Source: Paraburkholderia lacunae (lineage in GTDB: Bacteria; Pseudomonadota; Gammaproteobacteria; Burkholderiales; Burkholderiaceae). Taken from it: a stretch of DNA of 64,000 bases. The stretch is taken from positions 301,186-365,185 of the forward strand of contig NZ_QHKS01000005.1 in the NCBI RefSeq assembly GCF_003353175.1, given 5' to 3'. The translations under genes were made by a program, and so were the position numbers. The notes under the pieces are model-generated. The model made no database searches. It saw nothing but the letters and a program-made list of their open reading frames with translations, and was not told the origin of the DNA. Shown here one piece after another: positions 56,241 to 64,000 of the stretch; within the stretch, counting starts at the first letter, position 1, and every line of letters begins with the position of its first letter.

Positions 56241-59200
56241 ATGCAAGCAAAGAATGAAGAAGCCGTCACGCACCTGCTGAACGATGTCTTCGAATTTGCG
56301 CGTGGGCGATTGCCTGAACCTGCCTTCGCAGTCGTCGAGCCCTTTTTGCGGCACTACTACGATTTCGTCGACGCCGACGATCTGCAAAGCCGCGCCATCG
56401 CCGATCTGTACGGCGCGGCGCTCGCGCACTGGCAAACCGCGCAGCGCTTCGTGCCCGGCAGCGAACGGTTGCGCGTCTATAACCCGATCCTCGAACAGCA
56501 CGGCTGGCACTCCGATCACACGGTGATCGAGATCGTCAACGACGACATGCCGTTCCTCGTCGATTCGGTGTCGATGGCGGTCAACCGGCTCGGGCTGGCG
56601 CTGCATTCGGTCGTGCATCCGGTGTTTCGTATCTGGCGCGGCCCCGACGGCAGCATCGTGCGCGTGGGCCTGGGCGCCGAAGACGCAGCCGATGCGCGTT
56701 CGCAGCTCGCCTCGTTCATCCACTTCGAAGTCGATCGTTGCGGCGACGCCGCAAAGCTCGATGCATTGCGTGACGAGATCGCCCATATATTGCGCGACGT
56801 GCGCGCCGCGGTGGAAGACTGGCCGAAGATCGTCGAACTCGCGCGCGCTACCATGAAGGACATGAAGGCCGGCGAGGCGGGGCCGGAAGGCGTCGAGGCC
56901 CGCGCGTTCCTCGAATGGATGGTGGCCGATCATTTCACGTTTCTCGGCCAGGGCGACTATGAGCTGGTGCAGCACGATACCGGTTTCGGCCTGCGCGCCG
57001 TGCCCGGCTCCGGGCTCGGCATTCTGCGCGACGCGCTGCGTCCTGCGGGCGCGCCTGAAATCACGCCGTTGCCGCCCGCTGCGGCCGATATCATCTCCGG
57101 CTCGTCGCCGATCTTCCTGACCAAGGCCAACGCGCGCGCAACCGTGCACCGGCCCGGCTATCTGGATTACATCGGCATCAAGCTGACCGGCGCGGACGGC
57201 AAGGTCAAGGGCGAGCGGCGTTTCATCGGCTTGTATACGTCCACCGCGTATCTGGTGTCCACGTCGGAAATCCCGATCGTGCGCCGCAAATGCGGGAACA
57301 TCGTGCGGCGTGCCGGATTCTTGTCGAAAGGTCATCTGGCCAAGTCGCTGGTGACGGTACTCGAAACCTATCCGCGCGACGAGCTCTTCCAGGCCGACGA
57401 AGACCAGCTCTACGATATCGCGCTCGGTGTGCTGCGTTTGCAGGAGCATCAGCGCACGCGTCTGTTCGTGCGGCGCGACCGCTTCGATCGCTTCGTGTCG
57501 TGCCTCGTGTTCGTGCCGCGCGACAAGTACAACACCAATTTGCGCCGGCGCATCGCCAACCTGCTGGTCGATGCGTTCAACGGCGCGAGCGTCGAATTCA
57601 CGCCGTTGCTGTCGGAGTCGGCACTCGCGCGCATTCACTTCGTGGTGCATGCGAAGCGGGACGGCATGCCCGAGGTCGATACCCGCGAACTCGAAGCGCG
57701 GCTCGTGCAGGTCACGCGCCGCTGGCAGGACGATCTCGCCGACGCCCTGCTCGACGCATTCGGCGAAGAGCAGGGCATCCGTCTGCTGCAACGCTACGTG
57801 GATTCGTTTCCCGCCGGCTATCGCGACGACTATCCGGCCCGCACGGCGGTGCGCGATATCGAACTGATCGAGCGCGTGCAAGGCAGCGAGCGGCTCGCAA
57901 TGAACCTGTATCGCCCGATCGAAGCGGGACCGCGTTCGTTCCGCTTCAAGGTCTATCGTGCCGGCCTGCCGATCGCGCTGTCGCGCAGCTTGCCGATGCT
58001 CGAACATCTGGGCGTGCGTGTGGACGAAGAACGGCCCTATCTGATCGAGGCGGTGGACTCGACACCGGCGTGGATTCACGATTTCGGCCTCGAAGTCGCG
58101 GACGATACGGAGTTCGATATCGAACGCGTAAAAGATCTGTTCGAAGAAGCGTTCGAGCAGGTGTGGACCGGCGCGATCGAAAGCGACGATTTCAACCGCC
58201 TTGTGCTGCGCGCGCAACTGAATGCGCGCGAGGTGACGATTCTGCGTGCTTACGCCAAGTACCTGAGGCAGGTGGGATCGACCTTCAGCGATGCCTACAT
58301 TGAGCGCGCGGTAACCGGCAATCCGGCGATCGCCCGCATGCTGGTGGAGTTGTTCATCGCGCGCTTCAGCCCGGTGCTCGGCGATACGCGCGAAGCACGC
58401 GTGGACGGCTGGCTGAAGACGATCGACAGCGCCCTCGATCAGGTGCCCAATCTCGACGAAGACCGCATACTCCGGCAATTCCTCGGCGTGATCAAGGCGA
58501 CGCAGCGCACCAACTACTATCGCCTCGGCGCCGACGGGCAGCCGAAACCGTATCTGTCGTTCAAGTTCAATCCGGCGCAGGTTCCGGGTTTGCCCGAACC
58601 GAAACCGATGTTCGAGATCTGGGTGTACTCGCCGCGTGTGGAAGGCGTGCACTTGCGCGGCGGCCGCGTGGCCCGCGGCGGACTGCGCTGGTCGGATCGC
58701 CGCGAAGACTTCCGCACGGAAGTGCTCGGCCTGATGAAGGCGCAGATGGTGAAGAACGTCGTGATCGTGCCGGTCGGCTCGAAAGGCGGCTTCGTCGTGA
58801 AGAATCCGCCGCCGCCAACCGATCGCGATGTATGGATGCGCGAGGGCATTGCGTGCTATCAGACGTTCTTGCGCGGCCTGCTCGATTTGACGGACAACCT
58901 CGCGGGCACGGCCTTGGCGCCGCCCCCCGACGTGGTGCGCCACGATCCCGACGATCCCTATCTGGTGGTCGCCGCGGACAAAGGCACGGCCACGTTCTCC
59001 GACTACGCGAACGCCATCTCGCAGGAATACGGCTTCTGGCTCGACGACGCATTCGCTTCGGGCGGCTCGGTCGGCTATGACCACAAGAAAATGGCGATTA
59101 CCGCGCGCGGCGCATGGGAATCGGTGAAGCGGCATTTCCGCGAAATGGGTGTCGATACGCAGACGACCGACTTCACGGTGGTCGGCATCGGCGACATGTC

Positions 59201-61082
59201 GGGCGACGTGTTCGGCAACGGCATGCTGTTGTCGCCGCATATCAAGCTGGTGGCCGCGTTCGATCACCGGCATATCTTTCTCGACCCGAATCCCGATCCG
59301 GCAGTCAGCCTTGCCGAGCGTGGGCGTCTGTTCGGACTCGACCGGTCGAGCTGGGCCGACTACGATCCATCGCTGATCTCGGCGGGTGGCGGCGTGTTTC
59401 CGCGCAGCGCCAAGACGATTCCGTTGTCGGCGGCCGTGCAGTCGGTACTCGGCATCAATGCGCCGGCGCTGGCGCCGGCCGAGCTGATGCGCGCGATTTT
59501 GCAGGCACCTGTCGATCTGCTGTACAACGGCGGCATCGGCACCTATGTGAAGGCGAGCAGCGAGACGCATCTGCAAGTCGGCGACCGCGCCAACGATGCG
59601 ATCCGCGTGAACGGCGCCGATCTGCGCTGCAAGGTGGTGGCCGAAGGGGGCAATCTCGGCCTGACGCAATTCGGACGCATCGAGTTCGCGCAGCGCGGCG
59701 GCCGCATCAACACCGATGCGATCGACAACTCGGCGGGCGTCGATTGCTCGGACCATGAAGTCAACATCAAGATTCTGCTCGGCCTCGTCGTTTCCGATGG
59801 CGAGATGACCGAGAAGCAGCGCAACGCGCTGCTCGCGGAAATGACCGATGAAGTCGGCTTGCTGGTGTTGCAGGACAATTACTATCAGACCCAGGCGCTG
59901 TCGATTGCGGGACGTTACGGCGTCGAACTGCTCGACGCCGAGGCGCGCTTGATGCGCTGGCTCGAACGTGCCGGCCGCTTGAACCGCGTGATCGAGTTCT
60001 TGCCGACCGATGAAGAAGTGGCCGAACGCCAGGCCGCGAAACAAGGCCTGACCTCGCCCGAACGCGCGGTGCTGCTCGCGTACAGCAAGATGTGGCTGTA
60101 CGACGCGCTGCTCGAATCGTCGATGCCGGAAGACCCGCTGGTTGGCGACATGCTGATCGAGTATTTCCCGAAGCCGTTGCGGCAGCGCTTTAGCGAACCG
60201 ATGCAGCGGCACCCATTGCGGCGTGAAATTCTCGCGACGCATCTGACCAACGCGCTGGTGAACCGCGTCGGTTGCGAGTTCGTGCATCGCCTGATGGAGG
60301 AGACTGACGCGCAGCCCGGCGAGATCGTCCGCGCGTGCATCATGGCGCGCGACGTGTTCGATCTCGATGAGGTATGGCGCAATATCGACGCGCTCGATAA
60401 CCGTGTCGCCGACGACGTGCAGGCGCGCATGTTCGTCGAAGTCGCGCGGCTCGTCGAACGCGCGGCGCTATGGTTCCTGCGGCAGCTGCAATCGGGCGCG
60501 GTGAGCGGCGGCGATGTCGCCGGTCTGCTCGCACGTTGCCGCGACGCCGCGCAGCGCCTCGCGCCGCAATGGCCAGCGCTGTTGCCGCCCGCCGATCTGG
60601 AAGCGCTCTCCGAGCGGCAGCGCGTGCTGGTGGATGCGGGTGTCGATAGCGAATTGGCGGTGCGGATTGCGAGCGGCGAAATCTCCGCGTCTTTACTCGA
60701 TATCGCCGAAGTCGCCGCCATCTGCGGGCGCAGCCTCGAACTCGTGGCGGGCGTGTACTTCGCGCTAGGCACACTGCTGAACTACAACTGGATCAGCGAG
60801 CGCGCGGTGGCGTTGGCGGCGCCGACGCACTGGGATATGTTGGCGCGCGCCTCGGCGCTGGCCGAACTCGCGCGTCTGAAGCGCGCGTTGACCACCAGCG
60901 CGCTAGCCGACGCCGACGAAGCGTCGACGCCGGATGCGCTGGTCCACACCTGGCGCGAGCGGCGCACCGCGCAACTGGAACGCTACGCGCGGCTGCTTGC
61001 CGATCTGCGGGCCACCGGCGGCGCGAGCCTGTCGATGCTGCTGGTGATCGTGCGTGAGATGGCGGCGCTCGAACGGGTGTAG
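56241..61082 (+). CDS. gdhB: NAD-specific glutamate dehydrogenase, large type
   Basis: 1613 residues, the about 180-kDa class of NAD-dependent glutamate dehydrogenases. The catalytic block RGGRVARGGLRWSDRREDFR is followed by LGLMKAQMVKNVVIVPVGSK with GGF, and FTVVGIGDMSGDVFGNGML marks the Rossmann part. The long N-terminal part (residues 1-700) contains ACT-like regulatory segments. It deaminates glutamate to 2-oxoglutarate in amino-acid catabolism. The start at 56241 (MQAKNEEAVTH) has GGGGAG upstream. The 1360-residue antisense frame is an artefact of codon bias. Confidence 0.95.
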   Translation: MQAKNEEAVTHLLNDVFEFARGRLPEPAFAVVEPFLRHYYDFVDADDLQSRAIADLYGAALAHWQTAQRFVPGSERLRVYNPILEQHGWHSDHTVIEIVNDDMPFLVDSVSMAVNRLGLALHSVVHPVFRIWRGPDGSIVRVGLGAEDAADARSQLASFIHFEVDRCGDAAKLDALRDEIAHILRDVRAAVEDWPKIVELARATMKDMKAGEAGPEGVEARAFLEWMVADHFTFLGQGDYELVQHDTGFGLRAVPGSGLGILRDALRPAGAPEITPLPPAAADIISGSSPIFLTKANARATVHRPGYLDYIGIKLTGADGKVKGERRFIGLYTSTAYLVSTSEIPIVRRKCGNIVRRAGFLSKGHLAKSLVTVLETYPRDELFQADEDQLYDIALGVLRLQEHQRTRLFVRRDRFDRFVSCLVFVPRDKYNTNLRRRIANLLVDAFNGASVEFTPLLSESALARIHFVVHAKRDGMPEVDTRELEARLVQVTRRWQDDLADALLDAFGEEQGIRLLQRYVDSFPAGYRDDYPARTAVRDIELIERVQGSERLAMNLYRPIEAGPRSFRFKVYRAGLPIALSRSLPMLEHLGVRVDEERPYLIEAVDSTPAWIHDFGLEVADDTEFDIERVKDLFEEAFEQVWTGAIESDDFNRLVLRAQLNAREVTILRAYAKYLRQVGSTFSDAYIERAVTGNPAIARMLVELFIARFSPVLGDTREARVDGWLKTIDSALDQVPNLDEDRILRQFLGVIKATQRTNYYRLGADGQPKPYLSFKFNPAQVPGLPEPKPMFEIWVYSPRVEGVHLRGGRVARGGLRWSDRREDFRTEVLGLMKAQMVKNVVIVPVGSKGGFVVKNPPPPTDRDVWMREGIACYQTFLRGLLDLTDNLAGTALAPPPDVVRHDPDDPYLVVAADKGTATFSDYANAISQEYGFWLDDAFASGGSVGYDHKKMAITARGAWESVKRHFREMGVDTQTTDFTVVGIGDMSGDVFGNGMLLSPHIKLVAAFDHRHIFLDPNPDPAVSLAERGRLFGLDRSSWADYDPSLISAGGGVFPRSAKTIPLSAAVQSVLGINAPALAPAELMRAILQAPVDLLYNGGIGTYVKASSETHLQVGDRANDAIRVNGADLRCKVVAEGGNLGLTQFGRIEFAQRGGRINTDAIDNSAGVDCSDHEVNIKILLGLVVSDGEMTEKQRNALLAEMTDEVGLLVLQDNYYQTQALSIAGRYGVELLDAEARLMRWLERAGRLNRVIEFLPTDEEVAERQAAKQGLTSPERAVLLAYSKMWLYDALLESSMPEDPLVGDMLIEYFPKPLRQRFSEPMQRHPLRREILATHLTNALVNRVGCEFVHRLMEETDAQPGEIVRACIMARDVFDLDEVWRNIDALDNRVADDVQARMFVEVARLVERAALWFLRQLQSGAVSGGDVAGLLARCRDAAQRLAPQWPALLPPADLEALSERQRVLVDAGVDSELAVRIASGEISASLLDIAEVAAICGRSLELVAGVYFALGTLLNYNWISERAVALAAPTHWDMLARASALAELARLKRALTTSALADADEASTPDALVHTWRERRTAQLERYARLLADLRATGGASLSMLLVIVREMAALERV

Positions 61083-61248
61083 CTCGACGGGCCGCGAGCG
61101 AGGGGACGGCGCGCACCAGGGCATGAGGCTTGGCGCAAGAACGGCGCCGGTTGGACGCATGCCGCCCGGCATGCTCATAATACGAACTATTGCCAACCGA
61201 AAGCTCTCCGAAACCCCTCCGAAACCTCACGGAAAACAATTAACGACG

Positions 61249-62151
61249 ATGAAAGAAGAATCGCCGAAAGCCATTCTGTATGCGCTCGCCGCCAACCTCG
61301 GCATCGCCGTCTTCAAGTTCGCCGCCGCGGCGTTCACCGGTTCCGGTTCGATGATCGCCGAAGCCATTCACTCCACCGCCGATTGCGGCAATCAATTGCT
61401 GCTGCTGTTCGGCCTGCGTGAAGCGCGCAAACCGGCGAGTCCGCTGCATCCGATGGGCAAAGGCCGCGAGATCAATTTCTATTCGCTGCTCGTCGCGTTG
61501 CTGCTGTTTTTTGTCGGCGGCGCGTTTTCGGTGTACGAGGGCGTGCATCGGCTGTTCGCGCGCGAGCCGCTGCAGTATGCGTTCGTGGCGCTCGTCGTGC
61601 TTGGCGTTTCGGTGGTGCTCGAAGCGTTGTCGTTGTGGGGCGCCGTCAAGGAGATCCGCAGGACGAATCCCGACAAGAGCCTGTGGCGATGGTTTCGCGA
61701 GACCCGCGAATCCGAGCTGCTGGTCGTGGCGGGCGAGGATATCGCTGCACTGGCCGGCCTCGCGATTGCGTTCGTCGCCGTGCTGCTGACGATGGTGACC
61801 GGCAATCCGCTGTATGACGCATTGGGTTCGATCGGGGTGGGCTTGCTGCTGATGGTGATTGCGTGGCTGGTGGCGCGCGAAGTGAAGTCGATGATCGTCG
61901 GCGAATCGGCGAGCCCGGAAGTGCGCCGTGCCATCGAGGCCCATCTGCGCGCACGGACCGAGATTCGCAGCATCATCAATATGATCACGCTGCAATGGGG
62001 CCGGCATGTGGTCGTCGCCGTGCAGGCGGAAATGATCGACTACGCGAGCGGCCGTGCGATGGTCGATGCGATCAACGTGATCGAAGCCGACTTGCAGGCT
62101 GCGTTTCCGCAGGTGCGCTGGGTGTTTTTCGAGCCGGACCGCGTCTCGTGA
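61249..62151 (+). CDS. Cation diffusion facilitator transporter
   Basis: 300 residues with six hydrophobic segments. AEAIHSTADCGNQ (H41, D45) gives the first metal half-site; GEDIAALAG in segment 5 gives the second. The cytoplasmic C-terminal domain (residues about 210-300) ends in QVRWVFFEPDRVS. It exports zinc, iron or a similar divalent metal in exchange for protons. The start at 61249 is chosen over the longer frame from 61054 because the latter begins in the intergenic region with no membrane segment. Confidence 0.9.
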   Translation: MKEESPKAILYALAANLGIAVFKFAAAAFTGSGSMIAEAIHSTADCGNQLLLLFGLREARKPASPLHPMGKGREINFYSLLVALLLFFVGGAFSVYEGVHRLFAREPLQYAFVALVVLGVSVVLEALSLWGAVKEIRRTNPDKSLWRWFRETRESELLVVAGEDIAALAGLAIAFVAVLLTMVTGNPLYDALGSIGVGLLLMVIAWLVAREVKSMIVGESASPEVRRAIEAHLRARTEIRSIINMITLQWGRHVVVAVQAEMIDYASGRAMVDAINVIEADLQAAFPQVRWVFFEPDRVS

Positions 62152-62344
62152 AGGCGACATCGCCAGCCGGCGAGGACGAGTCGACCGAATGATTCAGGCG
62201 GTGCCGTGCCGACGGCACCTGTTGCGCGGTCCGGCGTCGTCCTGGAAGCCGCTGAAGGTGACCCCCGCATGCTGCAGTGCACCCGCCGCATCGAACCCGT
62301 CATGCTACGATTTCTGCGTTCAACGCAGGCGTCAGGAGGGCAAC

Positions 62345-62584
62345 ATGGACGGCTTCGTCAGACATCAGATAGAAGGCGCATCCGTCGATATCGACGTGGT
62401 CCCGGTCACGCCGCGCGGCTATTGCGCTCGCTTCCGCATTTTCCGCGACGCTTCCGACAAACCCGAATGGCATCAGGTCCACGTGTCGGGAAGCGTGTTC
62501 GACACCCCTGAAGAGGCCGAAGAAGCGGCACGCTCGATGGCCGTCGAGCAGGTTCTGGCCGGCGGCGGACGTAGACCGTATTAA
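62345..62584 (+). CDS. Small conserved-looking protein
   Basis: 79 residues with GGAGGGCAAC directly before the ATG. MDGFVRHQIEGASVDIDVVP, RGYCARFRIFRD and FDTPEEAEEAARSMAVEQVL suggest a small alpha/beta protein. No family recognised and no signal peptide. It stands between the CDF transporter and a nicotinamidase-like gene without close coupling. Confidence 0.65.
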   Translation: MDGFVRHQIEGASVDIDVVPVTPRGYCARFRIFRDASDKPEWHQVHVSGSVFDTPEEAEEAARSMAVEQVLAGGGRRPY

Positions 62585-62965
62585 ATCTGTGACCGTTGCG
62601 ACGGCAAATCTGTCAACTCGCTCACTGAGGACGGTAAAGCCTTGCCGGGCAAGGGATTGGACCGTGCGAAATAATTGTGTCACCGGCCGAAGCGGAGTGG
62701 AAGCTGCTCCGTCGAGCGGGGCCGCTGTCGTGCGAAGAGACGCCTAAAACATCCGCTTGGCTTCATCGCGGCCATCTCGACAAAGTGGCGTTCTTCCGCA
62801 TACACCGAGCTGACGCAAAGGGCATTTCCCGGACATCAAACTATTTGGCAATTTTTGTGTGACTGTTTATGCGGTCGCTTTCGACGAGACAGGTGCATCA
62901 AGATGAAATCTGGAATAAATTTGGCGCCTCTATGATTGTCGCTTCAATCGAAAAGGGGATTCGCC
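62585..62965. other. Intergenic region, no gene recognised
   Basis: About 380 bases. A short stem CCTTGCC-G-GGCAAGG near 62641 is the only structure I see. The region before 62966 is rather AT-rich (GGCAATTTTTGTGTGAC) and probably carries the promoter of the next gene. Confidence 0.5.
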
Positions 62966-63715
62966 ATGGGAGAAAACCATCGTAGGGCACTGATCAAGTG
63001 GACCGCCGCGCTCGGTCTGGCCCATCTTTGTGGCCTTGGAAGTCTGAGCGCTTTGGCAGCGTCGGCTGTGTCAGGCAAACACATCAAGCCCGGCAGCAAA
63101 TCTGCATTGATCGTCGTGGACGTGCAAAATTGTTTCATCGATGGCGGAACGCTGCCAGTGAAAGGCGGCGCCGAGGTGGTGCCACTCATCAACGAGTTGG
63201 CTAGCAAGTTCGAGAACATTGTCATTACGCAGGACTGGCACACGGCGGGACACGCGTCGTTCGCCAGCTCCCATCCCGGTAAGAAGCCGTTCGAGACGGC
63301 GCAGTTGTCTTACGGCACACAGGTCTTGTGGCCGGACCATTGCGTGCAAGGCACCGACGACGCCGCACTCGACAAGGACCTTAAGCTGCCGACTGCACAA
63401 GTCATCATACGCAAGGGTTTTCACAAGGACATGGATAGCTATTCCGCATTTGAGGAAGCCGATCACAAGACAGAAACCGGCCTCTCGGGATACCTGAAGC
63501 AGCGGCGTATCGACACCGTGTTTGTGACCGGACTGGCGACTGACTTCTGCGTTGCATGGACAGCGATGGACGCCCGCAAGGCGGGGTTCGAAGCTTATGT
63601 CATCGAAGACGCAACGCGTCCGATTGACCTCAACGGCTCCCTTGCGACTGCGCGAAAAAACATGGATCGCGTGGGCGTAAAGCGGATTCAATCAAAGGAT
63701 ATCTTGTCGACGTGA
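62966..63715 (+). CDS. Exported nicotinamidase/isochorismatase-like hydrolase
   Basis: 249 residues. Catalytic D52 (VVDVQNCF), K150 (IIRKGFHKD) and C195 (GLATDFCVAWTA), and metal ligands D90, H92 and H96 (DWHTAGHA), match PncA-type nicotinamidases. The N-terminus is unusual: HRRALIKWTAALGLAHLCGL resembles a twin-arginine signal with cleavage near ALA-A at 30-32. PncA is normally cytoplasmic, so this copy is predicted to work in the periplasm. AAAAGGGGA precedes the ATG at 62966. Confidence 0.88.
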   Translation: MGENHRRALIKWTAALGLAHLCGLGSLSALAASAVSGKHIKPGSKSALIVVDVQNCFIDGGTLPVKGGAEVVPLINELASKFENIVITQDWHTAGHASFASSHPGKKPFETAQLSYGTQVLWPDHCVQGTDDAALDKDLKLPTAQVIIRKGFHKDMDSYSAFEEADHKTETGLSGYLKQRRIDTVFVTGLATDFCVAWTAMDARKAGFEAYVIEDATRPIDLNGSLATARKNMDRVGVKRIQSKDILST

Positions 63716-63883
63716 GCAGACGGCTCAGATCACCACCCTGGATATCGCACAACCTTGCAGTCTAAGGTTGTGCCTTGGGTGTCCAACGTGCCCAGGAATC
63801 TTTCAATATTTGGATGACAGGCTGTCAGCGGCCACTTCCGGTCCCTCGTGACGGTCATTTGGATGGCCGCTACTCCACTGCGG

Positions 63884-63908
63884 ATTCAACCGGTGGATGC
63901 AACACACT
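63884..63908. mobile_element. Probable left terminal repeat of an IS30 element
   Basis: ATTCAACCGGTGGATGCAAC followed by ACACT, about 30 bases before an IS30-type transposase start. The sequence resembles the ends of IS30 elements of Burkholderiales. The right end is outside the window, so the pairing cannot be checked. Confidence 0.5.
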
Positions 63909-63939
63909 AGAGACTGCGCAAGCAGTGGGAGTGTTGCAG

Positions 63940-64000
63940 ATGAAACAGCGACGCCGGATTTATTACAGCGAGACGCAGAAAGCGCTGATGTGGGAACGTT
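63940..64000 (+). CDS. IS30 family transposase (3' end outside window)
   Basis: Only 20 residues are visible: MKQRRRIYYSETQKALMWER. This basic opening with IYYSxxQKxxMWxRW is typical of IS30 transposases, where it begins the first helix-turn-helix. The preceding gene at 62966 is intact, so the insertion lies in intergenic DNA. Confidence 0.72.
   Translation, partial: MKQRRRIYYSETQKALMWER

Noticed and set aside
56205..60287. A 1360-codon open frame antisense to the glutamate dehydrogenase gene
   Set aside because: It mirrors a clear sense gene, has no family motif and is explained by high-GC codon bias.

Overview
The window reads as chromosome of a Burkholderiales bacterium, most likely a Paraburkholderia. 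The signs are an acoXABC-lipA acetoin operon, a VgrG/DUF4123/PAAR/DUF2235/DUF3304 type VI effector locus, an OmpC-like porin, a 1613-residue NAD-glutamate dehydrogenase, gabT/gabD with a MocR regulator, and an IS30 element. Most of the sequence is high-GC. Three stretches look lower in GC by eye: parts of the type VI locus, about 24.4-26.3 kb, and 33.3-38.5 kb. No rRNA, tRNA or CRISPR array was recognised. All protein names rest on reading motifs; no database search was possible.

Layout. 0-5.1 kb: acetoin dehydrogenase operon (acoX partial, acoA, acoB, acoC, dedicated lipoyl synthase). 5.2-6.5 kb: class II aldolase and an RraA-family remnant. 6.7-15.9 kb: type VI secretion tip and lipase-effector locus, with VgrG, a DUF4123 adaptor, two DUF3304 lipoproteins, a DUF2235 lipase, a PAAR protein, a duplicated unknown gene, tiny lipoproteins and recombination scars. 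15.9-24.4 kb: LysR fragment, acyltransferase, TetR, then a catabolic locus (amidohydrolase, two MFS permeases, a GntR regulator with matching palindromic operators), a ParA-like ATPase and a glycine-zipper protein. 24.4-32.5 kb: a long AT-rich intergenic stretch, a secreted clan-A-like glycosidase with a Pro-Thr linker, a patatin, remnants of LPS genes, and a MipA/OmpV protein.

33.4-38.5 kb is the most unusual part. Three different iron-oxygenase types are encoded in a row: a haem-oxygenase-like diiron protein, a membrane His-box desaturase/hydroxylase and a phytanoyl-CoA-dioxygenase-like Fe/2OG enzyme. An EamA exporter and an AraC regulator follow. No ligase, NRPS or PKS gene is present, so this may be a compact pathway that oxidises a free small metabolite and exports it. 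Gene remnants lie downstream of it.

38.5-45.5 kb: truncated histidine kinase, LysR and benzoylformate decarboxylase, an intact aldehyde dehydrogenase and AAHS permease, and a broken porin; this looks like a decaying mandelate/aromatic catabolic locus. 45.5-51.0 kb: GABA catabolism with a repeat-filled intergenic region. 51.1-54.0 kb: phnCDE phosphonate-type ABC transporter. 54.2-64.0 kb: M14 peptidase, alpha/beta hydrolase, glutamate dehydrogenase, CDF transporter, a small conserved protein, an exported nicotinamidase-like protein and the left end of an IS30 element.

At RNA/DNA level the most striking item is a family of nested, covarying hairpins. They sit directly in front of the ribosome binding sites of acoB and of the AAHS permease, 40 kb apart.
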